NCBI RefSeq assembly: GCF_026914185.1
Contig: NC_070565.1
Span: forward strand, 3,224,001-3,288,000
Origin: Puccinia triticina
Lineage: Eukaryota > Basidiomycota > Pucciniomycetes > Pucciniales > Pucciniaceae
Direction: 5' to 3'
Length of the DNA: 64,000 bases
In this document: positions 23,859-34,698 of the stretch, one piece after another
How positions within the stretch are numbered: the stretch's first letter is position 1
Layout of the letters: each line of letters starts with the position of its first letter
The notes under the pieces: model-generated
Databases searched by the model: none
The model's input: only the letters and a program-made list of their open reading frames with translations
Told to the model about the DNA's origin: nothing
Program-made: the position numbers and the translations under genes

Positions 23859-24303
23859 CTGAGGATTTAGCTTTAGCAGAAATTCTCTTGCTTTTCCGCG
23901 TAGTAGAAGAGGTTTTTTTCTTATTTTCCTTTGCGCTTGACTTTGCTGAGGAATTAGAGTTCCACTCGGCTATATTGACGGGAGCGACAGTCTTCTTTCG
24001 ACGAGTTTTTTGTGCTCTTGCAGTAGCAATAGGGGTCCACGACGAACTACTGATAAGATTGCCGTTGCGCGGGTTTGTCACTATTCTATCGTCGTAGTTT
24101 TCGTCTTCTGCGCTAGTCTGCGCCGTTAAGAATTTTTTTACGGTCAACTGCGGTAATTGTAGATAAGAAGCAGGAGAATCTTTTGAGCGTACTCCGTTTT
24201 TCACTATCTCCTCTTGATTCGAAGATATGGAGGGTTCTGGGGAGGATAAGTCCGACGAAGGGATGAATAGCGGCGCGGAGGAGTCGCAATTCTGCACTTT
24301 CAC
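23851..24303 (-). CDS. G1 leader ORF (about 150 codons, no ATG)
   Basis: This is an open frame in the leader between the 5' LTR and Gag-Pol, rich in Ser, Lys and Thr, with a basic tail (KTRRKKT, RKSKRISAKAKS). It has no ATG. A possible splice acceptor (GTGCAG/AATTGC, near 24292) after a CCTAAC branch-like motif at about 24345 suggests its coding exon begins at 24291 and is joined to an upstream exon. At its 3' end CAG/GTACTT is a good donor leading into the 393-codon ORF. This region is CpG-rich, unlike pol. Function unknown. A basic nucleic-acid-binding N-terminal segment is plausible. Confidence 0.45.
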   Translation of the reverse strand: MKVQNCDSSAPLFIPSSDLSSPEPSISSNQEEIVKNGVRSKDSPASYLQLPQLTVKKFLTAQTSAEDENYDDRIVTNPRNGNLISSSSWTPIATARAQKTRRKKTVAPVNIAEWNSNSSAKSSAKENKKKTSSTTRKSKRISAKAKSSGT

Positions 24304-24526
24304 GAGTACACAGGACGTAAAAATTTTTTTTCAAGGGTTCAGTTAGGAATTTTATCAATATAAGAGCAATTTGGGATAATTTTAGAAGATTTTCAGCGTT
24401 AGTAGGATATGTAGAAAAAATTTTTAAGTGATTTTTCGAATTTTTAAGAGTTTTTTGTTTGATTTAGTCAGGAGGATCAGTCCTTTGGCTTTATAGCAGT
24501 CTAGAATTATGAAAAGGTGAGTAATT

Positions 24527-24544
24527 TTCCCCATGAGGCCCCCA
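24527..24544 (-). promoter_or_regulatory. Candidate primer binding site of G1
   Basis: Two bases inside the 5' LTR end (element orientation), the minus strand reads TGGGGGCCTCATGG. It begins with the TGG expected of a site pairing to a tRNA 3' CCA end. The tRNA was not identified. Confidence 0.4.
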
Positions 24545-24546
24545 AT

Positions 24547-25515
24547 TGTGAGCCTGAGTCTCTATAGTGACAGCAGGACACAAGAAATGGGGGACAACAG
24601 TTTGATTTCTTGGGATAAAGAAAATACAACTGTAAGAGAAAAAGAGAAAGAGAGAGAAAGAAACCAAGCAGGATAAGATAGAAGAGAAGTACTAGGTTAT
24701 TCTAGTGGGAATGCACGTCCACTGGCAATGCTACTCTTCAGAAGAGTGCTGCTAATCTGTGCTAGAAGTGCTACAGCTTCCTCTCAGGAGGGTATCTGGA
24801 TTAGATAAGTTTAATCCAGCCACAGTTTTTTAGACTTCTCTCTGGACAGTCAAGGTTCTTAATGGGAAACCTGAGGGACAGCCCTGCAACCTAGATTTTG
24901 AGGCAAAGGCCAAGTGATTATAAGGGACAGCCCTGTGATCAAGATAGAGGCAAAGGCCTGTAGAATAGAAGGGACAGCCCTGTGATCAAGGAGGAGGCAA
25001 AGCAAGAAGAAAAGGCAGATCAAACAAGACACAGAGTTGTACCTCTGAGATAATCAAGGTTCAGTGAAAGAGGTTACTTACTGTCAATATCCTAGGCGCC
25101 TGTGACGGTAGGTATACTGGGAGTAGAGTAGGCTCTTTGGTGGTGATCCTGGGGTTATCTGGGTGGTGGTTCTGGTGTGCTGAAGTCTGTGGATCCGCCT
25201 CAGGCAAGGGGGATTCTGACTACGAAAATTTTCACAGTTTGCTTATGTAATTTACATATGTACATGTGGTTTGGCGCGCCAGGTAGTGCTGACACGTCAC
25301 AACTGCGCAAGCGCGCCACAACTCAGTAACTCAGGGAAGGAGTATAGTTACAATGAATTGATAAGTTGTAACTAGGGTCAAAATTGCATGAGGAAACAGA
25401 ATCTGAAGTCAAAACAAGGTTATCTCTTAAGATGAAAAAGATATAAAGTAATTTATATGTAACAAAGGTAGAACAGGCAGCTTTTAGGTCAGCTGTGATG
25501 ACTCTAAGGCTGACA
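24547..25515 (-). repeat. G1 5' LTR
   Basis: 969 bp, same termini as 16026-16994 and nearly identical to it. In element orientation it lies upstream of the leader and Gag-Pol, so it should contain the promoter. Confidence 0.93.
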
Positions 25516-26040
25516 GGAGACGTAAAGCCCTAAAAACGGTACAGGACCATTCTGGCTGGGATGACCGTCGTTCTACCGTAAGAGCTTCTTCTACGAGACT
25601 GGGATAAAAAAAGAAAAAGACTATAAAAGGACGTGCTTTGAGACCAATGGCTAACTTGGTTTTCCTCATCCTCTTTGTCTCTTTCAGTTTACCATCATCG
25701 TTATCCTTGCTCATTCATCAACCAACAGTTGCTCATAAATCTTCCTTCTTGCTGTTTTGCTGTTACAATCCAGTTTTGCTAGCTTTCATCATTCTGCTGT
25801 CAAAGCCCTCACCGCGCAGCTTGTTGTTCCTGTTCTACTTTTCTTTTACTTTCTTGTTTAAAACTTTCAGACTGTTATCTTTGTCAGACCACTGTCAAGC
25901 GATTTAGCTTTTTCTCTACCTTTTCTTATTTTCATTTACTTTTTGCCAGCGTTCCTACTCTCAGGTAAGAGCATGATCCACTCCACCCTATTTCTCTAAG
26001 AACACATTGCTTTTTCTCATTGTACATATAACCTGACTTG
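25516..26040 (+). other. LTR-like or leader sequence of gypsy G2
   Basis: Contains a TATA-like CTATAAAAGG near 25620, a long pyrimidine-rich stretch, a CAGGTAAG donor-like site near 25964 and an AATAAA near 26042. It precedes the G2 gag and was split from sequence before 16026 by G1. It is probably the 5' LTR or leader of G2. No second copy was found to prove this. Confidence 0.4.
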
Positions 26041-26187
26041 GAAATAAAATTCTCTCAGTTTGTGAATTCTTACAACGTTGACAAGGCTCTGTTTATGGAG
26101 CGGGATTTGGACGCGCTTGTGGATCTGTGGGCAGCTAAGGGAGGTGTTTTGTCGGTCTCCGAGTATCAGGCGTTCCGCAAGTCTTGG
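26041..26187 (+). pseudogene. Gypsy G2 Gag, 5' fragment
   Basis: The frame VDKALFMERDLDALVDLW...EYQAFRKSW ends at the giant insertion. The first ATG is near 26095. The last codon TGG is the target duplicate. The frame resumes at 51793 (WEPIQSYLVLKKH) in the same phase, so the two pieces are one gag gene split by the 25.6-kb element. Confidence 0.7.
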
Positions 26188-26836
26188 CACTGCATGGATT
26201 ATCCCCTCAGACATACCCGTCCGACAAGAGCTTGGACGGGCATGTCTGACCAGATGTCAGAAACTGGCGTCCGACGGGTGGTCGAACCCACCTGTCGGAT
26301 CCTCCTGTCCAAGCAGAACTCGGACATTTCTGCTTGATGGGTTCTTGAGCAGCAAGGCCCGACCACTCGTCGGACTTGCCAGTTCGTGCTGCAGTCGGCA
26401 ATTGTTGCTCAAGCAGTCCTCGGACCAGATTGTTGGACAGCCTTGCCGGAGTAGACGTTGGACAAGGCTGCCCGACCAGTTCCCATTGGTCGTTTTCTGC
26501 TGTTCGACTGGTCAGCTAGTTGGACAGAGCTGTCCGACAAGTGAGCTTGTCGGACAGGTTAGTCCGACCCTCCCATGTCCGACAAGTCCAACTTGTCGGA
26601 CATGTATGTCCGACAAGTCTGACTGGTTGGACATTTTGGGTTTGACAAGTCTGACTGGTTGGACATTTTAGGTTTGACAAGTCAGCAAAAACCTAAACCG
26701 CACCCTGAAAATCCCACTAATGTAAAAAAAAGAAACAATGTTTTGCAACATTTAACAACAAAATCTTGTGAACACATAAACCCATGTTCACAACAAGTCA
26801 ACTGCCTTTTCTGATGTTTACAAGGTGGAAACTGGG
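26188..26836. repeat. Left terminal inverted repeat of the giant element
   Basis: About 650 bp matching the inverse of 51149-51792. The outer 450 bp are packed with GTCCGACAAG/CTTGTCGGAC words in both orientations. The inner part is AT-rich (AACAATGTTTTGCAACATTT). Confidence 0.85.
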
Positions 26837-28414
26837 TGTAAACTAACTGTAAACCACACTTTACAAGGTGTAAACAACCATTTACAAGGTGTAAACCACA
26901 CTTTACAAGGTTTAACCCCAAGTTTACAAGGTGTAAAACATAGTTTACAAGGTTTAAACCATGGTTTACAAGGTGTAAACCATAGTTTACAAGGTGTAAG
27001 CCACAGTTTACAAGGTGTAAACCATAGTTTACAAGGTGTAAACCATAGTTTACAAGGTGTAAACCATAGTTTACAAGGTGTAAACCATAGTTTACAAGGT
27101 GTAAACCATAGTTTACAAGGTGTAAACCATAGTTTACAAGGTGTAAACCATAGTTTACAAGGTGTAAACCATAGTTTAAAAGGTGTAAACCATAGTTTAC
27201 AAGGTGTAAACCATAGTTTACAAGGTGTAAACCATAGTTTACAAGGTGTGAACCATAGTTTACAAGGTGTAAACCATAGTTTACAAGGTGTAAACCATAG
27301 TTTACAAGGTGTAAACCATAGTTTACAAGGTGTAAACCATAGTTTACAAGGTGTAAACCATAGTTTACAAGGTGTAAACCATAGTTTAAAAGGTGTAAAC
27401 CATAGTTTACAAGGTGTAAACCATAGTTTACAAGGTGTAAACCATAGTTTACAAGGTGTGAACCATAGTTTACAAGGTGTAAACCATAGTTTACAAGGTG
27501 TAAACCATAGTTTACAAGGTGTAAACCATAGTTTACAAGGTGTAAACCATAGTTTACAAGGTGTAAACCATAGTTTACAAGGTGTAAACCATAGTTTACA
27601 AGGTGTAAACCATATTTTGCAAGGTGTAAACCATAGTTTACAAGGTGTAAACCATAGTTTACAAGGTGTAAACCATAGTTTACAAGGTGTAAACCATAGT
27701 TTACAAGGTGTAAATCATAGTTTACAAGGTGTAAACCATAGTTTACAAAGTGTAAGCCATAGTTTACAAGGTGTAAACCATAGTTTACAAGGTGTAAACC
27801 ATAGTTTACAAGGTGTAAACACAGTTCAAAAGGTGTAAACCACGGTTTACAAGGTGTAAACCACAGTTTACAAGGTGTTAACTACCATTTAAAAGGTGTA
27901 AACCACAGTTTAAAAGGTGTAAACCATAGTTTACAAGGTGTAAACAAATGTTTACAAGGTGTAAACCATAGTTTACAAGGTGTAAACAACTGTTTATAAG
28001 GTGTAAACCATAGTTTACAAGGTGTAAACAACTGTTTACATGGTGTAAACCACCATTTAAAAGGTGGAAACCACCATCCACATTAAGGTGTAAATCACAG
28101 TTTACAAGGTATAAACCACGGTTTACTGCAATGTGAACAAGGTGTAAACCACCATTTACAAGGTTTAAACAACAGTTCACCCACAGTTTACAAGGTGTAA
28201 ACTCATATTTAGAAGGTGTAAACCACATTTTTTAAGGTGTAAACCATAGATTAAAAGGTGCAAACCACAGTTTACAAGGTGTAAACCACAGTCTACAAGG
28301 TATAAACCACAGTTTACAAGGTGAAAAACACAGTTTACAAGGTGTAAACTACCATTTACAAGGTGTTAACCACAGTTTCAAAGGTGTAAACTATAGTTTA
28401 CAAGGTGTAAACAA
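26837..28414. repeat. 21-bp array A, left arm (outer block)
   Basis: The unit is TTTACAAGGTGTAAA followed by CCATAG, 21 bp. It is near-perfect from about 26940 to 27835 (some 42 units) and looser on both sides. TTTAC and GTAAA form inverted arms, so each unit is a short palindrome. The open frame through it (GVNHSLQ repeated) exists because 21 is a multiple of 3. Confidence 0.92.
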
Positions 28415-28860
28415 CGGTGGGCCACTATGCTACACTACGCTACAAGGCCACTTAGAGTTAGCGTAGCGGCAAAAAGCGCCCACCCATTTTGAGTGGTGTT
28501 AGCGTACTGTTAGCGCCGCAACACTGCGCTATGTTTCAGTGGCGCTAACAGCGCACCAATTGTTTGTTAGTGTTAGCGTGCCGCTACAGTCACTACGCTG
28601 GGCTACAGCACTTTTAGCGGAAAAAAAGGCCTTTTTTTCAGCTAAAAGCACTGTCGCGCACCGTGGCGTGCGCTCTTTTGCGCCCTGCGTGTGTAGCGTT
28701 AGCGCAATTGCGCTCATCTGCGCTAATGCTACGCTAACAGCTAAATTAGCTGCGCACCCTTTGTGCGTAGCGTTAGCGCAGAGAAGGCGCAATTCTGGTA
28801 ACGCTACGCTAAAGTTTAGCGGAATTCCGCTACGCTACAGTTAGCGTAGCTGGCCCACCG
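28415..28860. mobile_element. TAGCGTAGC-rich MITE in the left arm
   Basis: The ends are inverted (CGGTGGGCCA and TGGCCCACCG). TAGCGTAGC/GCTACGCTA words occur throughout, and a long internal palindrome (TTTTAGC...GCTAAAA around 28610-28650) is present. It interrupts array A and is GC-richer than the flanks. No target duplication was clear. No coding capacity. Confidence 0.6.
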
Positions 28861-29698
28861 TTAGTGTACACCATAGTTTACAAGGTGTAAACCTCAGGTT
28901 CAAAGGTGTAAACCATAGTTGACAAGGTGTAAACCACCATTGACAAGGTTTAAACCACAGTTCACCCACAGTTTACAAGGTGTAAACTAATATTTAGAAG
29001 GTGTAAACCACCATTTACAAGGTTTAAACCACAGTTTGCAAGGTGTAAACCCCAGTTTACAAGGTGTGAACCACATTGAACAAGGTTTAAACCACAGTTT
29101 TGTAAAGTAGAATTTACAAGGTGTAAACTACCATTTACAAGGTGTAAACTAGTATTTACAAGTTGTAAACTATCATTTAGAAGGTGTAAACTACCATTGA
29201 CAAGATGTAAACTACCATTTAAAAGCTGTAAACCACACTTTGCAAGGTTTAAACCCCAGTTGACAAGGTGTAAACCATAGTTTACAAGGTGTAAACCATA
29301 GTTTACAAGGTGTAAACCATAGTTTACAAGGTGTAAACCATAGTTCCCAATGTGCAAACCATAGTTTCCAAGGTGTAAACCACAGTTTACAAGATGTAAA
29401 CCACCATTTACAAGGTGTAAACCACACTTTACCAGGTGAAAACCACAGTTTACAAGGTTTAACACATCATTTACAAGGTTTAAACCACAATTTGCCCACA
29501 GTTCACAAGGTGTAAAATAATATTTAGAAGGTGTAAACACCAGTTTACAAGGTGTAAGCCACAGTTTACAAGGTATGAACCCCAGTTTACAAGGTGTAAA
29601 GCACAGTTTACAGGGTGCAAACCACCATTTACAAGGGGTAAACCATACTTTACAATGTGTAAACCACAATTTACAAGGTTTTAACCACACTTTAGAAG
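28861..29698. repeat. 21-bp array A, left arm (degenerate block)
   Basis: Diverged TTTACAAGGTGTAAACC units, with a short cleaner run at 29270-29345. It continues array A past the MITE. Confidence 0.8.
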
Positions 29699-29706
29699 GC
29701 TTGAAC

Positions 29707-30238
29707 TAGAGATGGCCAGTGGGTACCCAGAACCTGTTGGGGGGTACCGGCCACTGCCCTTTTACTCGTTTGTAGGTGCCGTGTACGGGTCCGGGTATGC
29801 AATTTGGGCGGGAAAATCACCAGGTACCCGGGTACCAAACAGGCACCCGCCATTGTCAGCCGCATGAACGGTCATAGAGTGGGGTACACACCTCAATGAC
29901 TGGCAATTGTTAAGCGGAGTACACAACACATCCCACGCAATGACCGGACATTGAGTGGGGTGGTCACAATGGCCGGCCACCAAGCCAGGTGTGTACTCCG
30001 CTCAATGACTGGCCTACGTCTGCACTCGATGGCCAATCATTGGGTTGAGTGCGCATCTTACTCAATAACCATTCATCTAGTGGGATGCGTACCCCCCTTA
30101 ATTTGCGATCATCGAGTGGGGGCACCGCCGGTACCCGTTGGCGGGTGCAGTGTCTGGGTCTGCGTGTCCAAAATTGGAGAAATTCATACCAAGTACCCGC
30201 ACCCGTCACAGATACCCTGACCCGTTTGGCCATCTCTA
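29707..30238. mobile_element. hAT-like MITE, left-arm copy
   Basis: The termini are TAGAGATGGCCA and TGGCCATCTCTA. The 8-bp flanks GCTTGAAC (29699-29706) and GTTTAAAC (30239-30246) differ only by transitions. The inside has GGTACCCGGGTACC-type palindromes. An inverted copy sits at the corresponding place in the right arm (50242-50747). Confidence 0.75.
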
Positions 30239-30530
30239 GTTTAAACCACAGTTTGCAAGGTGTAAACCACAGTTAATTTTACAAGATGTAAAATCAGGTT
30301 TAGAAGGTGAACACCCTGGTTTGCAAGGTGAAAAAAACTGGTTTACAAGGTACAAAGTCTGGTTGACAAGGTGTCACAAGGTGCAAACCGCAGTTTACAT
30401 TGTTTAAACCAAACTTCAAATTGAAACCACATTTTCCAAGGTGTTCATGTTGCATTGATTTTTGGGGGGCTTAAATAATTGACTCTCAAAAGTTGAATTT
30501 CCAGTGCCAGAGGGACTATTAACAGTTCCG
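30239..30530. repeat. Inner left-arm sequence mirrored in the right arm
   Basis: Degenerate array-A units, then TTGATTTTTTGGGGGGCTTAA-like and TGACTCTCAAAAGTTGAA words. These reappear inverted at about 49310-49570. The segment ends at the first GGACTATTAACAGTTCC unit. Confidence 0.75.
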
Positions 30531-31630
30531 GTGTAGGACTCCAGGGATGGATGGGTAATCGAAGTTCCTTTGAGGGGGAAATAAATTGTATGAATAGGTT
30601 GAAATGCTATTACAATCTACGGGTGGTTTGAAAGACCTGCCCCTCTAATAGTACTATGCAAATAACCAAGAGTCTTGTAATCAATATTTAAGAAAAATGT
30701 GGCAGATTCCAAGATAGCTCTTACTTTTATATAGTAATCTCTATCAGACCTAAATATCTAATTCAATGTGTTTTTCAGACCGGTTATAACTAAGGATAAC
30801 GTGGTTTGTTATGGTGAAGTTCCTCTACTGTTGTTGATGTTATGAGTTGTACCACTACTTCTACTACTACTACTACTACTACTAATATGCTAATAAGGAG
30901 AATGGGTTGTTGGTTGGTTGGTTGGTTGGTTGTTGGTTGGTTGGTTGGTTGGTTGGTTGGTTGGTTGTTGATTGTTGGTTCTACTACTGCACTAACAATC
31001 TACTGACTGACTGACTCTACGCTACTCAATACTACTACTGCTAAACTACTACTAAACTACTACTGTGACCAAACCCCTGTAGGCTGATGATGAAAAAGAG
31101 AAATTATGGGGGGGAGAAGAGCTCCTTTTATAATGAAGAGTGAGGGATTTTAGCTCCAGGGGAATGTGTTTGAGAGAATTTAGCTGCAGGGGATCTCAGT
31201 TGCACAGCATATGTACACCTGTACTGCACAGCCACCCAAACAATGAGGAAATTATGCTGCAGTGACACTATTTGTACACCTTATCTGCCTGCATATATTG
31301 CGCTGCCTGATGTCATGCGTTGCTATGTACAGTGCCCGGAAGAAAGTTTTCATTAAATTTCTTTTGACAAGAACACATACAAACCATGCCTGCTAATTTC
31401 TGATTTATTAGGAGGATGGACAGAAAGGTTCCAAAAGAATGAATATAAGTAATGTTTTTGGAAAAAATAAGTGCATACTAGCTGAAAATATTTTTTTCAT
31501 TAAATGATAATTTTGGAAAATCTTTAATACTATTCCAAAAAAATTGTGAATAATCAGAATCAATAGACTGACATGTGACGTGAATGATAATAAATGAAAA
31601 AAATGAATCCCAAAATCCATCCTAAATTTA
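30531..31630. repeat. Spacer with CTA and TTGG microsatellites
   Basis: No gene is supported. A CTA-repeat run lies near 30856-30890 and a TTGG run, with small interruptions, at about 30905-30972. TACTACTG-type runs follow to about 31070. The rest is AT-rich. Confidence 0.7.
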
Positions 31631-31880
31631 GTTCCGGAGAAACTATTAACAGTTCCGGAGGAACTATTAACAGTTCCGGAGGAACTATTAACAGTTCCGG
31701 AGGAACTATTAACAGTTCCGGAGGAACTATTAACAGTTCCGGAGGAACTATTAACAGTTCCGGAGGAACTATTAACAGTTCCGGAGGAACTATTAACAGT
31801 TCCGGAGGAACTATTAACAGTTCCGGAGGAACTATTAACAGTTCCAGGGGAACTATTAACAGTTCCGGAGGAACTATCTA
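31631..31880. repeat. 21-bp array B, left copy
   Basis: About 12 units of 21 bp. Each contains GGAACTATTAACAGTTCC, a near-perfect palindrome (GGAACT and AGTTCC arms), joined by GGA. The frame through it (Ser-Gly-Gly-Thr-Ile-Asn-Ser repeated) is an artefact of the period. Confidence 0.92.
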
Positions 31881-33403
31881 AGTTTATTAAAGACAGACAA
31901 ACACAAAAACAAACATCAAGGGTTTCCCCTTAACAATTTACAAAAAAAAAATACAAATAATTTCCAAAGTCCACAAACTGCCCAATACCCAATCCCTTCT
32001 AGAGAGACTGCAATTATTGTGCCGATGAACCCCAGCGCGCCGCATTTAAGGCAATTGCAAAGGGGGGTCACCAATCTTAAACCTCAAACGGCGCACGTGC
32101 GACAGCGGAGGGGTTGAGTCACCCACTGGCTGGAAGTGCAGCACAGCAAGATGACTGGCGATTAACATTCCCCAAGGCCCCCTTTTTATACGCCATCTAT
32201 CAGCAACCGCCGTACAACCACTATACTCACCCAAACACCCACATGGTCGTCGCTCTTCCAACCGTAACCAATGTAACCTCCAGTAAGCCACCGACCTCAG
32301 TTTCCATGGCAACTCTAAACCCACGCTTTTGAATCTGCATACCCACTCACTGCCACAGGCCCTCCAACAGACCCTTGACACCCAATCCCTTTGCCCTACC
32401 AGTACCAGAACGCCACAATTTTTTTGACTGCCTAGGTTCATCTTTTGCGTGTGGATATTGACCCTCTCCTGATACTCAAACTCGGTTGCTCCAGCACACT
32501 GTACTCCAACGCTTGCCCAGGCAAGTCCAGCCACGCCACCCAACTTCTTACCTCTGCAACCATGGCTCGCCAACCACTAAGTGTTTACCCCCTCGCTGCC
32601 CCTAACTACAGTTGAAAACGCATGACCACTTGGCCCCGGCGGCCCTTTCTCTGGTCCGAACCAACTTTGCCTTGACTGAAAGCCTAACCCAAACAACGGT
32701 TTCTCCTCCATCACGCACACTCCTTTTATTTGGCTTGGCTAGGCTTAATCTCGTTCGAACTACAATTCAAAACACATGACCACTTGGCCCTGGCGGACCT
32801 TTATCCGGTCCGAACCAACTCCGCCTCAACTGACAACCTCAACCAAACAACGGTTTCTCCTCCATCACGCACACTCCCCTTATTCGGCCCGGCTAGGCTT
32901 AATCTCACCCGCTAATAATAATCCAGTTGTTCAAGGTGAGCCAGCCAGTCTAACTACACTCTACATCAACGCCAGGCAGTTTAACTCTCCTCGCCGCGTT
33001 GGTAGGTACTAAGTCGTGAAGACCCTGACCGCAAGTTCATCTCAACACGGCTGCCCGGCATCTTGTTTCAATCAACTTGACTGCACCTGGCCAACTCTAC
33101 CCAGACCTGACGCATTTTTGCCCAAACCGGTCTGATCCCATAGCTTTCTGCCTTGCCCAGTCTCTCATCTATCAATTTGTCTCGCTACCGTCCCCTGTCC
33201 AACTCCTCAGCCACCATCCCCTTTGCATAAATGCACCCGTCACCAAGTCATAAACTCACCACAATCCATTCACACTACCGCACATCTCAGCACACACTTC
33301 ACCCCAATTAGATACAACCAATCTTCGAATTTCATCGCCTCTTGCAAATCAGCCAACTATCCTACCCGCCACTCTTCGCTTATCCCAACCCCAGGCAACC
33401 AAT
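31881..33403. repeat. Non-coding interval with a 155-bp tandem duplication
   Basis: Two copies of a segment beginning ACTACA...CATGACCACTTGGCCC start at about 32604 and 32759 and run to about 32913, sharing TCCTCCATCACGCACACTCC. The surrounding pyrimidine-rich sequence up to 33403 could be the promoter of the next gene. A 175-codon minus-strand frame at 32046-32573 has no recognisable features and I leave it out. Confidence 0.6.
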
Positions 33404-34698
33404 ATGTCTTCTTCCCGAGTCCCCAACCACCCGGTCACCTACTCCAGTCACTTTGAGCCTCTAACAGATGTAAGTGTTTAACCGCGACGCACTTTCCTCC
33501 TTTCCCACTACCCTGCACACATCAAAGCTAACTTTGTGCTTCAGTCAACCTTTGATACAGTCCGAGCCAACCAATACGGATTCGTCAAAACCCCAAGCTT
33601 CATCCAATGCGGTGGTGTAACCGATGAGAAGTCTGAGAATTTCGAAGTTCAATTGGTGACAAACACCACGCTTACCAACGTTCTGGAATCCGAGTTCATC
33701 TACGCAGTTAGCGGTAAGATGATTGCCACCAATGATGGGTGCCCCCCCACCTTGTCTTATAATCATGATATAGTTACTCGCGTCTGCGCGACTGGCCCCA
33801 ACCAACCAGATTTTACCAATAAAACATTTATCTCAAGCCTTGGCCTCATAACACATAGACAGGAGGTCGCCCCCAACGCCGCCGACACAGGTGTTAGTCT
33901 TCAAGTGATAGTCGCTCACTCCGACTGGGATGCCGAAGTGAGTTCGCTGCTTGTCCATCATATAATACTTAACTGACCCTTCATCGCGGTCCAGAATCGC
34001 GGCCACAAAAAGTTCGACGTGAAATATATTGTTCCAGGTACAAAAAATCTTATCAAGACGCATTCGTTATACGCTGTTGGTCGCGAGGTTAAGATCATCG
34101 GCCGCCTGATCGACTTCGACATGGAGACTAACATGGCTGTAGTTCTCTTGAGGTTTCCTGTCGGCCTAACCTATCCAAATTTGTCCTGACTTTTGCTCAT
34201 TGATCGTAGGTTAACCACGTGAGTGTAACCAACGGCCACCAGCTTGGCAAAATTAAACCTGCCGACGCGGTCGCCGGCAACAATGGCGCAGGGGAGATAG
34301 AGAACAAGCTGTGAGTCTTTTTGGGCCGTATCCGATGAACACCGCGCTGACGTAAACCCTACAGCACAAAATTCTCACCTAAATCTCATGGCAAGAAGAC
34401 CTGCAGCGCAACACCAGAAACCCCAAGTGGCACAAGGGCAAGCCCTATAACCCCAAGCTTCTCCGCAAGGAAGCCAGCCCCGGCGGCTAAACTTCCCCCT
34501 AACTTGACCCCGACCAAAGGCAAGCAAAAAGCGCAAGACGTTTCGGACGACGAAGAAGAGGCCATGTTTGACGAAGAAGAAGCTGATGCGAGCGAGCCGG
34601 AACCCGAACCCGCTCCTGCTGCGCCTGAGTCCTTGAAGCGTGGCAGGCCACGAAAGTCCATCCTTCAAGAGGCGGCCAAGCGTATGAAGAAATTTTAA
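33404..34698 (+). CDS. Putative OB-fold DNA-binding protein A with AT-hook tail
   Basis: A five-exon model gives 345 residues with canonical sites: exons 33404-33469, 33545-33937, 33995-34138, 34210-34310 and 34365-34698. All donors are GTAAGT, GTGAGT or GTAGTT and all acceptors end in AG. The first 240 residues look beta-rich. They contain SGKMIATNDG, SLGLITHRQEV, SLQVIVAHSDWD and a later block YAVGREVKIIGRLIDFD, a pattern like single-strand-binding OB folds. The C-terminal 100 are low-complexity, acidic (SDDEEEAMFDEEEADASEPEPEP) and end with an AT-hook-like LKRGRPRKS and a Lys-rich tail. It lies just upstream of the Helitron-type helicase and resembles proteins B and C. The function (ssDNA binding in transposition) is inferred. 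Confidence 0.65.

Larger units (their letters stand above)
16026..25515 (-). mobile_element. G1: full-length Ty3/gypsy chromovirus-type element
   Basis: Two 969-bp LTRs (16026-16994 and 24547-25515) flank a minus-strand coding region. The target duplication is GGAGA (16021-16025 and 25516-25520). By eye the LTRs differ at one site (G versus A in the AGTRATTTATATG-like stretch near 16928/25449), so insertion is recent. The coding frame is intact over 2,251 codons and ends in a chromodomain. The element lies between the copia and gypsy G2 remnants. Confidence 0.95.

Noticed and set aside
26825..27838. 337-codon frame made of GVNHSLQ repeats
   Set aside because: It runs entirely through the 21-bp array. 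Because 21 is a multiple of 3, any stop-free frame of the unit stays open. No flanking coding features.
26837..28414. CRISPR-like array
   Set aside because: Units are contiguous palindromes with no unique spacers, in a eukaryotic transposon context. It is a satellite-type array.
28415..28860. Short frames on both strands rich in Ala and Ser
   Set aside because: They come from the palindromic TAGCGTAGC repeats of a MITE.
32046..32573. 175-codon minus-strand frame
   Set aside because: No domain, signal or codon pattern that supports a gene. It could not be tied to splice sites.
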